Under the pieces are notes generated by a model. It was not told the DNA's origin. It was given only the letters and a program-made list of their open reading frames with translations, and ran no database searches. Positions 43,336-52,295 of a DNA stretch of 64,000 nucleotides are shown in pieces. Origin of the DNA: Thermoplasmatales archaeon (GTDB lineage: Archaea > Thermoplasmatota > Thermoplasmata > Thermoplasmatales > Thermoplasmataceae). Numbering within the stretch: the stretch's first letter is position 1; every line of letters starts with the position of its first letter. The position numbers and the translations under genes are program-made. The stretch spans positions 1-64,000 of the forward strand of contig JACWAH010000002.1 in assembly GCA_014874365.1 (NCBI GenBank), in the 5' to 3' direction.

Positions 43336-43965
43336 GTAGGGAATCCAGCCCAGGCTCACTACCACAAATGACATCGCATACAGGGATAGGTGAATGCTCA
43401 TGTCTATGTAAATGGACTTCCTTATCATGTAAATCACTCCATAAAGTATGCCCATGGAAAACATATCGACTATGAAGAGAGTATAGTAAATGCCGGGGTA
43501 CGCCTGCGGAAAGAAGACCAGGAAGCTGAAATAATAAAGTGCAAACAGTACGGACTGCACAAATACTGCCTTTTTTGTCCCGATGAATATAGCCAGGAAG
43601 GGAATGAGAAACAGCCTGAAATTTATCTCGTCTACAAATTCAGGTTCCCAGAATACTGAAATAACGTTAATGTGTTTTATCGCAAATATGTAAATCCAGA
43701 ACAGCAGCACAAAGAAAAAGACAAACATATCTGGGTTCCCCAGCGATTTGACGGCTGTCCACGCCACGCCCCTGTTAAACCAGAACATCAACCCGAGGCA
43801 GACGGGCACGAGGATTTCAAATGCCGGATATATTAAAGTTGAGTTCGGGAGCGGAGCCATCGTGGCATAAAAAAGCAGGAAAATGACCCCTTCAGCAATG
43901 ATCACGGAAAGCTTGGCTTTAACTCCTTTTTCCGCTGAATGATTATGCTGTTGCTGCATTGGCAT
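43318..43965 (-). CDS. CPBP-family intramembrane protease-like membrane protein
   Basis: A 215-residue membrane protein with about 6 helices. The pattern FVDEINFRLFLIP resembles the first CPBP motif (EExxxR), though the first Glu is Asp here, and a later helix SIYIDMSIHLSLYAM has the conserved His. The family includes Rce1-type CAAX proteases and bacterial self-immunity proteins. It is the last gene of the oxidase operon and overlaps the previous gene by 23 nt, so it may process or protect an oxidase subunit, but this is a guess. Confidence 0.55.
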   Translation of the reverse strand: MPMQQQHNHSAEKGVKAKLSVIIAEGVIFLLFYATMAPLPNSTLIYPAFEILVPVCLGLMFWFNRGVAWTAVKSLGNPDMFVFFFVLLFWIYIFAIKHINVISVFWEPEFVDEINFRLFLIPFLAIFIGTKKAVFVQSVLFALYYFSFLVFFPQAYPGIYYTLFIVDMFSMGILYGVIYMIRKSIYIDMSIHLSLYAMSFVVVSLGWIPYLFLPT

Positions 43966-45385
43966 TGCACTTCATTTCTATTGACGCGTAGTTGAAAAAC
44001 CATAGGAAAGGCAGGGAGATCATTATTAACAGCACTGCAAAAAGGAGTTGATCCGGAATGGTGAAACCGTACCATAAGGTTGGCTGGAACAGGTCTGTAT
44101 AATAAAGAACGAATACGCCGGCAAGGGTGAACATCATGGACACCATTTCAAGTACCAGGTTCTTCTGTATTTTGTTCATCTCCCTGTTCCCAAGGGCAAG
44201 CATGCTTCCACCAGCAAATGATGACAATTCCATGATCCCGAAAACTGCATAATTCTGATATGCAATGGCCTCCATATATGGGATAAGCCAGGCAATCATG
44301 ATTCCCATTGAAAGAACGATTTCCGATATGGCAGTAAATCGTGCCTTGCCCTGTATCACTTCTTTCCGGAACAGACCTGAAACAAGAACGTAGGAAGCCG
44401 CGAACACCAGGAAGTTAAGTCCGTAGAAATAGAAAATGTCAAGTTCCCAGGAGAACAAAACCCCCAGCGTTGATACAAGAATCAGGATCAGCATTCCGAT
44501 TCCCGTTGTTATTGCTGTTTTTCGGGAATTAAACGAATCGGCAATCTTCTGCATCCTGTTTCCCCTCATCCTGCTGAGGCCACGAAGGAAAATGTTCGAA
44601 AGGATCAGGAGAACTATTCCTGCTGCCATCAGAGGAATGAGTATCAGGGAAACCAGAATTGCAGAAAAAACCGGAACCGTATAAATTATGGTTTCGCACT
44701 GGCATCCAAGCACGAAGGCCAGGCTCCCGGTAATGGAGGACCTGATTCCACCGGCGTATTTTCTCAAATTTGTGTAAATGAGGATGAAGTTCTCTGACAG
44801 CAGGGAGGCGGCCAGGAGAATGACAAAAAGGAACTGGATGCTGACTGTGAGGACATATTCGTTTGTTATCATCACAAGCGCATCCTGGAATAAAAGCGGG
44901 ATTCCCTGTGGAAGTTCGTCATTGTTGATCGATGTTACAGTGAAAGGAAACGGGGCATTGCTCACGATAAACCGGAGAAGAGTAGAGACAAGCGCCAGGA
45001 TAAGAAAAGAAGCTATGAAAATGGATGCCCTTGATACCCAGAGCCTGTCATTTTTGGTTATATAGTAAAAGGAAGCCAAAATTGGTATCAGGTAAAGCGG
45101 CAGGATTGAAAATTCCGCTGACAAGGCAAATGCCCATGCCGCCAGCAAAGCAAAGACTATACTTACAAGTAAAAGGTAAGTGGTCGCAACCTGGAACTTA
45201 TTGATGAATGCAAGCGGTACTGCGATGGTATTAGGCACAATAAAAACGACCAGAAAATACGGCATGAGTCCCGCCTGCACGTAGAGAATGTTTCCCTTCA
45301 GCGAAAGCCAGATCCCTAAGATCAGGGATATTTCCGAGATTAACGGGTAAAAGGATTTCCCGGGATAATTCATAATGCTATCCAC
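43943..45385 (-). CDS. Polytopic membrane protein of unknown function in the oxidase operon
   Basis: A 480-residue protein with about 13 membrane helices. It has no His residue at all, so it is not a haem A synthase. The only notable motif is LAFVLGCQCETIIYT, a Cys-x-Cys at the start of a helix, which could bind copper or form a disulfide. No recognised family. It lies between ctaB (16-nt overlap) and the CPBP-like gene (23-nt overlap), and is co-transcribed with them; a role in oxidase assembly, copper or haem handling is plausible. Confidence 0.6.
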   Translation of the reverse strand: MDSIMNYPGKSFYPLISEISLILGIWLSLKGNILYVQAGLMPYFLVVFIVPNTIAVPLAFINKFQVATTYLLLVSIVFALLAAWAFALSAEFSILPLYLIPILASFYYITKNDRLWVSRASIFIASFLILALVSTLLRFIVSNAPFPFTVTSINNDELPQGIPLLFQDALVMITNEYVLTVSIQFLFVILLAASLLSENFILIYTNLRKYAGGIRSSITGSLAFVLGCQCETIIYTVPVFSAILVSLILIPLMAAGIVLLILSNIFLRGLSRMRGNRMQKIADSFNSRKTAITTGIGMLILILVSTLGVLFSWELDIFYFYGLNFLVFAASYVLVSGLFRKEVIQGKARFTAISEIVLSMGIMIAWLIPYMEAIAYQNYAVFGIMELSSFAGGSMLALGNREMNKIQKNLVLEMVSMMFTLAGVFVLYYTDLFQPTLWYGFTIPDQLLFAVLLIMISLPFLWFFNYASIEMKCNANAATA

Positions 45386-46230
45386 CAGACAGATATCAGT
45401 ATGGCAAGCAGGTACACATTAGAAAAATGAAATGCCTGCCTGAACCACTTTCTATCTGGAAGCTTGCGATGTGCCTTAAGAATAAGCGCTATCATGATCG
45501 CATCCATGACCACCGCAGCCGGAATGAAGAGAATTCCGACCCCGATCTGCCGGAAGAAAAGAGGAAGAAGCGTGTATATGATCAAAACAACCGTATTGAT
45601 TATCACAAACATGGATGCTTTTTCTTCCTTAACAATGGAAGGCAGCATTGGTACCCCCGCAGACGCATAGTCGTCTTTTAACCCGATTGCGAGACTCCAG
45701 AAATGAGTCGGCGTCCACATGAACACAAGTAACGCAATGTAAAGTGCAGTCCATGAGACGCCGCCGGTTACCGCAGCCCAACCCGCCATTGCTGGAAAGC
45801 TGCCTGCTATCCCGCCTATTACGATATTCCATGAAGTCCGCCTTTTCAGGAATGCAGTGTACAGGAAAACGTAACTGCAAAACCCAAGAAGGATAAACAG
45901 CGTTGCAAGATAATTGATTGTTATCACCCCGATGAAGGTCGAGAGAACAAGCATTATTGCGGCTAAACCAAAGAATTTGCGAGAACTCTGGTCGTCGAGA
46001 TAATATCTTCTCGAAGCTGTTCTCTTCATCTTGCTGTCTATGTCGCGATCATAGATGTTGTTGAAAATTGCAGCCGACATTGACGCAAGGGAGCCTGCTA
46101 TCACGAGTGGAACCAGAAGCACTGCTTTTGAAGCAGCAGACGGAGCAGATAAAAATCCGGTAATTGCAACTATGATGACGAGAAATGTGATCTCTGCCTT
46201 GGATATATTCAGTATGTCCTTGAATCGCAT
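45370..46230 (-). CDS. ctaB: Protohaem IX farnesyltransferase (haem O synthase)
   Basis: Adds a farnesyl chain to protohaem IX to make haem O for the terminal oxidase. It has 286 residues, UbiA superfamily, about 9 helices. The first Asp-rich motif is FNNIYDRDIDSKMKRTASR, with the second near GLKDDYASAGVPMLPS. Other marks: WNIVIGGIAGSFPAMAGWAAVTG and MWTPTHFWSLAIGL. It overlaps the cupredoxin gene end by 22 nt and the next gene by 16 nt, in one operon with the oxidase. No CtaA (haem A synthase) is seen in the window. Confidence 0.93.
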   Translation of the reverse strand: MRFKDILNISKAEITFLVIIVAITGFLSAPSAASKAVLLVPLVIAGSLASMSAAIFNNIYDRDIDSKMKRTASRRYYLDDQSSRKFFGLAAIMLVLSTFIGVITINYLATLFILLGFCSYVFLYTAFLKRRTSWNIVIGGIAGSFPAMAGWAAVTGGVSWTALYIALLVFMWTPTHFWSLAIGLKDDYASAGVPMLPSIVKEEKASMFVIINTVVLIIYTLLPLFFRQIGVGILFIPAAVVMDAIMIALILKAHRKLPDRKWFRQAFHFSNVYLLAILISVWWIAL

Positions 46231-47729
46231 GCCGTCACTACCTGGGCTATAGGATTATCGTTATTTAACAAGTTATTAATTGCTGGAGTGGAAGAACTCC
46301 CGCCTGCAGAAAGATTAAGAGATGTCACGTCAATTTCAAGTATGTCCGAAGACGGGTGATATGTATTCCACAGGGTATAAGTTCCAGCGTTGATGAAAAG
46401 GTAGTAACCAGTGGAAGCGGGCGTGCCGGCAGGTGTCAATGCAATTATTGTATGATTGGACAGGTTTGCTGACCCACCTGCATTTATCACAAGGGAATTG
46501 TTCAGGTTATCGCTGTTATTCAACGTGAATCTGACTATCGTGTACTGGGTGAAGTTCAGGTTCGGATTATTAACACCGTTGATGACGAATCCGGTCAGAG
46601 TCGAGTCTACAGTGAGATTCACTTCTTTAAGATAAACGTCTATGGAATTGGTGGAAGCGCTTGGAAGGGATGCGTTCAGAATGTCCTGGCCAGCCTGCTG
46701 GAATGACAGGTAGAACACTGAACCTGTGCTTCCGGACATATTGATCTCATCGGCTGGATTGCCTGAAATCGAGAAGCTGTAACTGAAACTGCCGCTATCA
46801 TTGAGAACGAATCTCACGTTGGTGCTGTTTGCAACTGCAATCGTGAAATTACTGCTGCCGCCGTACATAATCCCGGTGTTGGTAACGTTCAGAACGGCGG
46901 TCTGGTTGTTATCCGCAATGAATACGTGTCCTTCAGTGCTGTTTGGAGAATAAGCATTCCAGTAGGTATATTCGCCGGGTGTTTTGAAGTAGGCGAAAAA
47001 GCTCTTATGATTTCCAGGAGTATTCCCTAATGCTGAAGCATTTACTGCTGTTTCGTTGTATGAGGACTCTGCCGATCCAAATGCAATGTTAAATGAAGAA
47101 TTAGAGGTCACTCCCTGTATGATTGTAAAATTTACCGCAGAACCTGTTGGATAGAATAGATTGGGGTTATGGGATCCGGTTGAATTTGCAATGTATCCGC
47201 TATCCATAGTAAAGGAATAGGAATAGTTGACCGGGTAACCAGCCGGCAAAGGTGGTAATGAATACGTATTCGACACGGTCTTATTCACGTATATCCTGCC
47301 CACCATTGTGGTTGGATGCACGGTGCACCAGTAAGTGTATATCCCTGTGTCGCTGAAATATACCTGTGCCTTCTGAACTGAAAGTTGTGGCGGCCCTATA
47401 TTGAGCAGGATCGAGGCGTTAGATGCTTCTGAACTTCCTGGATTTATTGCAAGGTTGTGGATCAGGGTATCCTCTTCTATCACTGTGAAATTAACCACCG
47501 TTCCAACCTGGAATACAAGCGTTGGATTGGCAAGCGAAGGTCCCAGGTTGTAATCCCAGCCTGGTTGCTCGGCATATAGCGTAACGTCAACAAATTGTGT
47601 TGCATTGGCAGGAACAGGGGAAAAACTGAAGGTGTTTAATTTCGGAACGTTCAGTTCATACGAGACGAAGAACGCGGAAGAAACGACGATCAGCACGGCA
47701 AGAACAATCCCTGTAGCCCGGCTGCTCAT
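46209..47729 (-). CDS. Membrane-anchored protein with four tandem cupredoxin-like domains
   Basis: A 506-residue extracytoplasmic protein with an N-terminal helix (TGIVLAVLIVVSSAFFVSY) that acts as signal anchor. The first domain (about residues 45-150) has copper ligands: His in TLIHNLAINPG, then WCTVHPTTM with Cys, His and Met, as in type 1 copper proteins. Three further domains repeat the same layout but with changed ligands: in the second YWNAYSPNSTEGH lacks the Cys, in the fourth WNTYHPSSD keeps only the His. Rich in Asn and Ser, likely glycosylated. It overlaps coxA by 4 nt and may feed electrons to it. Confidence 0.8.
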   Translation of the reverse strand: MSSRATGIVLAVLIVVSSAFFVSYELNVPKLNTFSFSPVPANATQFVDVTLYAEQPGWDYNLGPSLANPTLVFQVGTVVNFTVIEEDTLIHNLAINPGSSEASNASILLNIGPPQLSVQKAQVYFSDTGIYTYWCTVHPTTMVGRIYVNKTVSNTYSLPPLPAGYPVNYSYSFTMDSGYIANSTGSHNPNLFYPTGSAVNFTIIQGVTSNSSFNIAFGSAESSYNETAVNASALGNTPGNHKSFFAYFKTPGEYTYWNAYSPNSTEGHVFIADNNQTAVLNVTNTGIMYGGSSNFTIAVANSTNVRFVLNDSGSFSYSFSISGNPADEINMSGSTGSVFYLSFQQAGQDILNASLPSASTNSIDVYLKEVNLTVDSTLTGFVINGVNNPNLNFTQYTIVRFTLNNSDNLNNSLVINAGGSANLSNHTIIALTPAGTPASTGYYLFINAGTYTLWNTYHPSSDILEIDVTSLNLSAGGSSSTPAINNLLNNDNPIAQVVTACDSRTY

Positions 47730-49408
47730 TCCATCTCACCCTTCGGAACTACCGTTACTATTGGATTAGGCGACTCCAGCAAATTCTGATTGTCTACAGA
47801 AGGAGACTTGAGCCAGCTTGCTGCCATATTCCAAAGGAAAAATATCTGGCCGATTCCTACAATAAACCCGCCAAGAATGGATCCTAGTTGATAAGGCAGG
47901 AAGAATGAAAAGTATCCGGCAGTGGCTCTTGGCATTCCAAGTGCACCGCCAACGATCCAGGAACTCGACATTATCAGTGAACCGACCGCAGTAAAATAGA
48001 AATGTAGTCTGGCAAGTGGAACGTTATACGTTCTGCCACCGCTGATAGTTGGAAACAGCATATAGAAAGCTGCAAAACTGATCCCGGTGGTAATTCCAAG
48101 GAATATGAAATGAAAATGACCGGTTACAAAATACGTTCCGTGTACGTCTGCATTTACAGGGTATGCGGACTGCATGACACCGATAACTCCTCCAATTATG
48201 AAATCCACGATTCCGTTTATGACGAACAGCATTGGGGTAGTCAGCCTGATTTTATCCGAAGACCAGAGCGTCGCGATGTAATTGAATACAGTTACGGCTG
48301 AAGGAATTACCACCAGGAATGAGGTAGTTGAGAAAAACAGTACCCAGGCGAATCCCAATCCGGAATTGAACAAATGATGCCCCCAGACAACTTCGCTCAG
48401 GATCAGCAGAAGCCCAAGACCAAATACCCCGGATTTATAGCTGAAAATTTTCTGCCCGGTGAACTTGGGTATGATTTCGTAAATTAGCCCGAAATACGGG
48501 ATTATCGCCACATAAACCACGGGATGGCCCCAGAACCAGAATAGTATAGTGAAAAGAAGTACGGAACCCGAGGACGCTGTGAAAAACACAGGGTTGAAGA
48601 AATCGTAAAAGAGCATTGTAAATCCCACCATTAAAGGGGGTGCTGATACAAGAATCATCAGGGCAGTAAAGATAATCGACCATGTGAAAAGGCTGAACTG
48701 ATCCCTCTTAACTTCCGGGGATCTGTCACGCATGACAATCAGCAGGATTGTGATGCAGGTAATCATCAGTCCAACTAACACTATTTCAATTCCCAATACC
48801 GCCAACCAGTCGTACAATCCTCCACCGTTTGGATTAAGTTGAAGTGACAGCGGTGGATAGAAATACCACCTGGGAGACGATTGGGCGAGAAGCACGAGGA
48901 ATCCTCCAAGAAGCCATAGCCAGTACCCAATTGAGGAAAATAACCCCCGGATGTCCCTGTACACCTTGAGATGTGATGGCAGCAGATAGTACCCAAATCC
49001 CAGGGCACTGCCCACCGCCCACATATAGATCATCAATACCGCATGCTGGGAAATAAGTACGTTGTATTCATCTCCCGTCAAGAAAGTCAGATTCGGTCCG
49101 GTAAGGCTTAACCTCATGGTAAGCCCGAATGCACCTCCAATGAAGAAGAAAAGAATACTCGTAACGATATATCTTAGACCAATGCTCTTGGCATCGTCGT
49201 TCAAAAATATTGAAAGTGTAAGTTCCCTTGGCTTGGTCAGAAGTGAATCCCTGATGAACTGATTATCACTATCATATCCCTCCTTAGAGGCCATTTCCGA
49301 AACTATGTCCTTCCTGGTGCTCAGGAGGTTATATACTGCAAATATTACTATGGCAAAAACGGCAGCGATTCCACCATAAATTGTGAGAGTGGTAACATAA
49401 TCACTCAT
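47726..49408 (-). CDS. coxA: Haem-copper oxidase subunit I (B-family-like)
   Basis: The catalytic subunit that reduces oxygen to water and pumps protons. It has 560 residues and about 13 helices. Low-spin haem His is in SQHAVLMIYM; CuB/Tyr motif is FWGHPVVYVAIIP (about residue 293); CuB His pair is WGHHLF (about 344); high-spin haem and other His are in VTGHFHFIFLG (about 431). The Glu of A-family GHPEVY is missing, and the K-channel Lys is replaced in IPSAVTVFNYIA by Thr, as in ba3-type oxidases. It overlaps coxB by 4 nt. Confidence 0.92.
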   Translation of the reverse strand: MSDYVTTLTIYGGIAAVFAIVIFAVYNLLSTRKDIVSEMASKEGYDSDNQFIRDSLLTKPRELTLSIFLNDDAKSIGLRYIVTSILFFFIGGAFGLTMRLSLTGPNLTFLTGDEYNVLISQHAVLMIYMWAVGSALGFGYYLLPSHLKVYRDIRGLFSSIGYWLWLLGGFLVLLAQSSPRWYFYPPLSLQLNPNGGGLYDWLAVLGIEIVLVGLMITCITILLIVMRDRSPEVKRDQFSLFTWSIIFTALMILVSAPPLMVGFTMLFYDFFNPVFFTASSGSVLLFTILFWFWGHPVVYVAIIPYFGLIYEIIPKFTGQKIFSYKSGVFGLGLLLILSEVVWGHHLFNSGLGFAWVLFFSTTSFLVVIPSAVTVFNYIATLWSSDKIRLTTPMLFVINGIVDFIIGGVIGVMQSAYPVNADVHGTYFVTGHFHFIFLGITTGISFAAFYMLFPTISGGRTYNVPLARLHFYFTAVGSLIMSSSWIVGGALGMPRATAGYFSFFLPYQLGSILGGFIVGIGQIFFLWNMAASWLKSPSVDNQNLLESPNPIVTVVPKGEME

Positions 49409-49875
49409 CGGGAGACGACCTCCATGTATCCCCTCATTTCATAATGGTACTCACCACAGTATTCAACGCATTCAAAGTAGTAACTGCCGACAACAGTCGG
49501 CTCGAAAGTAACCGTATTATTCTGGCCAGGTACCGCGTAAATCTGAATATCCATCTGCGGAATCAGCAAATCGTGAATGACTGCCGATTGCTGAGCTCCA
49601 GCAATGGATGTAACGACTAACGAAACATTAGTGTCCACAGGCACTGTAAGCGAGCCAACACTCGTAGTGTTGTTTGGATATTCAAATGACCATGCCCATT
49701 GAGTCGCAAAAACTCTTACCACATATGAACCAGCCGGAGGAATAGCGTTTTCGGTTGGGATGGAACCTGGGTTTGCGGCAATTTCCACATAATTGGCTGC
49801 AGCGCTCCCCAGCAACACGACCAATACACCGATCATGAAGTACAGCTCCAGATTTCTGCCTTTCTTGTCGCTCAT
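49405..49875 (-). CDS. coxB: Cytochrome c oxidase subunit II with CuA site
   Basis: A 156-residue subunit with one N-terminal helix (LYFMIGVLVVLLGSAAANY) and an outer cupredoxin domain. The CuA ligands are all there: His in AVIHDLLIPQMDI, and YYFECVEYCGEYHYEMRGY with two Cys, His and Met. QWAWSFEY is the aromatic electron entry patch. A small single-anchor form like ba3 subunit II. It overlaps its neighbours on both sides by 4 nt. Confidence 0.92.
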   Translation of the reverse strand: MSDKKGRNLELYFMIGVLVVLLGSAAANYVEIAANPGSIPTENAIPPAGSYVVRVFATQWAWSFEYPNNTTSVGSLTVPVDTNVSLVVTSIAGAQQSAVIHDLLIPQMDIQIYAVPGQNNTVTFEPTVVGSYYFECVEYCGEYHYEMRGYMEVVSR

Positions 49876-50123
49876 CTGTAATCATCACCTTCGGATCCGA
49901 TTTTTACTCCTTTCTTGACAACAGGGTAAAAAAGCAGCATTATTGTGAACGCTGCGGCTGCAACGCCAGTAGCCAGAAATGAAGCTGTAAAATCCACGTC
50001 TGACAGGCCTGGATTTCCTCCATAAAAGCCAAGATAAAGATTATAAATAATAACCCCGGAAACAACTCCAATGATAACCGATACTGCGAAAATCAAGAGC
50101 ACTACGGTTGTGCCGTCTCCCAT
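49872..50123 (-). CDS. Small two-helix membrane subunit of the oxidase
   Basis: An 83-residue protein with two membrane helices (VVLLIFAVSVIIGVVSGVIIY and FLATGVAAAAFTIMLLFYP) and a short acidic-basic tail. No family recognised. It is the first gene of the oxidase operon and overlaps coxB by 4 nt, so it is likely a small structural subunit. The promoter is just upstream. Confidence 0.65.
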   Translation of the reverse strand: MGDGTTVVLLIFAVSVIIGVVSGVIIYNLYLGFYGGNPGLSDVDFTASFLATGVAAAAFTIMLLFYPVVKKGVKIGSEGDDYR

Positions 50124-50140
50124 AACACGTTAATTTAATC

Positions 50141-50150
50141 TATTATTTAT
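50141..50150 (-). promoter_or_regulatory. TATA box of the oxidase operon
   Basis: On the minus strand ATAAATAATA lies about 18-27 nt before the start codon at 50123. This is the right place for the start of a leaderless transcript of the seven-gene oxidase operon. Confidence 0.5.
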
Positions 50151-50371
50151 TGGTAATGCTTCGGGCAATACTTCATGAAGTAGGGTTCTCTAATCCTGCA
50201 AACCGTATTATGGCACTTATTGAGAGGAAACCACGCAATTGAATTCCATATTATGGAAATGGCCCGGCCACAGATCAATTAACTTTGTACCGGTAGACCC
50301 TGCAATAGTTCGATCTTTCAGGTATCACACAATCATTGGGAATCAAACTTTCTGGGAAAACTGTTTAATGG

Positions 50372-50383
50372 TGATATACTTTA
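50372..50383 (+). promoter_or_regulatory. TATA box of the S2P gene
   Basis: TGATATACTTTA is centred about 24 nt before the ATG at 50402, suggesting a leaderless transcript. The 200 bases between this and the divergent oxidase promoter hold no gene that I can support. Confidence 0.45.
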
Positions 50384-50401
50384 ACCCTTGTCGATGCTTG
50401 A

Positions 50402-51952
50402 ATGATAAATGGACTTCTTGAAGCTCTTTTTGTTGTGCTTGTCTGGCTTATTGTAATGATTAAGCTTGCCCCAAGAATCAGGAAGAGTTCACACTTTTCT
50501 CTGCTTGGCCCTGCTCTTATGATCAAGTCCCCAAAGAATCGGGGAATTCTAGACAAGTTTTCCAGAATATTCCCGAAAGAGCTGACATCCAGGGTATCCG
50601 TGGCGATTGTTCTCGTCACGATGCTGGGGGCTTTCATTTTCCTGTTTTACGAAGTTTATCTTTCACTGGCAATCAGGGTAGTTGTCAACCAGCCAGCTTC
50701 ATTTTATCTTGCCCTGCCCGGAATCAATCCCTTCATCCCGATATTTTACGGTACCATGGCACTTGTAGTCGGAGTAGTAATCCACGAACTTATGCATGGA
50801 GTACTTTCCAGAAAACATGGTATAACCGTGAAATCGGTAGGCGCACTTTTCTTCGTGATTCCTGTTGGAGCATTTGTTGAACCGGACGAGGAAGAGATGA
50901 TGAAGGCTTCACCAATCATCAGGAGAAGGATTTTTGCGGCTGGACCTGCGACGAACATCGTTCTTGCACTGATATTCTTCCTGTTGCTGATGATGGTAAT
51001 GGGTCCGTTGGCTACACCAACTCACAATGGTGTTTACCTGGAATCAACCCAGTCCCAGATTAGCGGAATAAGTAATCTTTCAGGGCTGGAAATTACAAGC
51101 TTCGGCAGTTATTCCGGCAATGACCTGGCCAATCTTGCAAGTTCTTCGAATATTACACCTGGACAGCAGGTCAGCATAACCGTCTACAATGGTCATACCC
51201 TGTTCAATGGCACTGCAATAGCGGGTGTTGTAGTTTATTCTACACTTCCGGGTTTTCCCGCATACAAAAGCAATCTTTCCTCAGGCGATATAATACTCTC
51301 GATAAATGGCAGCACTGTGTGGAATTTGAACACAATGAACAGCATCCTCGATAACATCACACCTGGAACGAACGTTACAGTTAGGGCTTTGAATACCTCT
51401 TCTCACAGTTCATTTTATACGTACATTGTGACAGTATCCAAATACAGCTATTACAACCAATATTACCCATTGGAGAATTCACAATCATACCGGCATCAGA
51501 GCTTCATCGGCGTGTCGGTGGATTATGCAGGATTGCAATTTATCCCGCTCTCTGATATGAAATCACTGGAATTCGGAAATTATGCCATCAGCACAAGCAA
51601 TTTTCCCAACGGGATTATAGAATTCATTATCCTGCCTTTGCAGGGCTTTTCCCCCGTCCCGGCTTCCCTTGAGTCGCTTTACTCGGTTCCCTTCTTCCCC
51701 AGCCTTTTCTGGGTATTGGCAAACTCTTTTTACTGGCTATTCTGGATGAATTTCCTACTTGGCCTGACTAACGCACTTCCTCTATTCATACTTGACGGGG
51801 GACAATTTTTCAAGGACACCCTTTTGATTAATTCAACCAAAAAGGGCTTCCGGTTCCTCACCGAAAGCAGGGTCAAGAAAATCTCAAATTTCTTCGGAAT
51901 TCTGGTGCTCGTCTTATTAATGTGGAATTTGATAATACCGCGAATACTTTAA
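50402..51952 (+). CDS. Site-2 protease family intramembrane metalloprotease (M50) with PDZ domain
   Basis: Cuts membrane-bound substrates within the bilayer. It has 516 residues. The zinc motif is VVIHELMHGVLSRKHG (HExxH near residue 128), and the third ligand is in ALPLFILDGGQFFKD (about 465). Between them is a PDZ-like domain with GDIILSINGSTVW, and a large extracytoplasmic insert rich in Asn-x-Ser/Thr. About 6-7 helices. In bacteria such enzymes act on anti-sigma factors; in archaea the targets are unknown. It lies just before the GrpE-DnaK-DnaJ genes, so a link to stress is possible. Confidence 0.87.
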   Translation: MINGLLEALFVVLVWLIVMIKLAPRIRKSSHFSLLGPALMIKSPKNRGILDKFSRIFPKELTSRVSVAIVLVTMLGAFIFLFYEVYLSLAIRVVVNQPASFYLALPGINPFIPIFYGTMALVVGVVIHELMHGVLSRKHGITVKSVGALFFVIPVGAFVEPDEEEMMKASPIIRRRIFAAGPATNIVLALIFFLLLMMVMGPLATPTHNGVYLESTQSQISGISNLSGLEITSFGSYSGNDLANLASSSNITPGQQVSITVYNGHTLFNGTAIAGVVVYSTLPGFPAYKSNLSSGDIILSINGSTVWNLNTMNSILDNITPGTNVTVRALNTSSHSSFYTYIVTVSKYSYYNQYYPLENSQSYRHQSFIGVSVDYAGLQFIPLSDMKSLEFGNYAISTSNFPNGIIEFIILPLQGFSPVPASLESLYSVPFFPSLFWVLANSFYWLFWMNFLLGLTNALPLFILDGGQFFKDTLLINSTKKGFRFLTESRVKKISNFFGILVLVLLMWNLIIPRIL

Positions 51953-52112
51953 TTATTTATCACTCAATTTAGATTGAACATTGAATTTATCCAAGGGCCA
52001 ATTTCAGTCATTTTATGTTATTTACCTTTTTTTGCGCAAAATCTGCATAACCAGTTAACTTTTTACATCATGGAAAAAGTGTTCCGCTATACCTGTTATT
52101 TTCGGCCCCTTT

Positions 52113-52229
52113 ATGCTTCCTGAGCCGCCTGAATACAACAAGGAAACATACGAAGAAGCGAAAGGAAATCCAGAGGAATTGCTTGGAAGGCAGCCTTCCG
52201 CAAAAACAATATTTGATAGTTCAGATTAA
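52113..52229 (+). CDS. Putative small protein upstream of grpE
   Basis: An ATG at 52113 opens 38 codons that end with TAA at 52229. The product (MLPEPPEYNKETYEEAKGNP...) is acidic, Pro/Glu rich and has no membrane helix. It lies 66 nt before the likely grpE start. It is too short to judge by composition and may be a leader peptide or chance. Confidence 0.25.
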   Translation: MLPEPPEYNKETYEEAKGNPEELLGRQPSAKTIFDSSD

Positions 52230-52295
52230 TTGGACTTCAGTCCCAAAATCAGCAGGATTAGCAAGTTTAATATTGAAGAACATATATACACCGCG

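Noticed and set aside
50156-50242. Mini-ORF of 28 codons between oxidase and S2P genes
   Set aside because: Too short, no promoter or ribosome-binding signal, and no sign of conservation that can be judged here.
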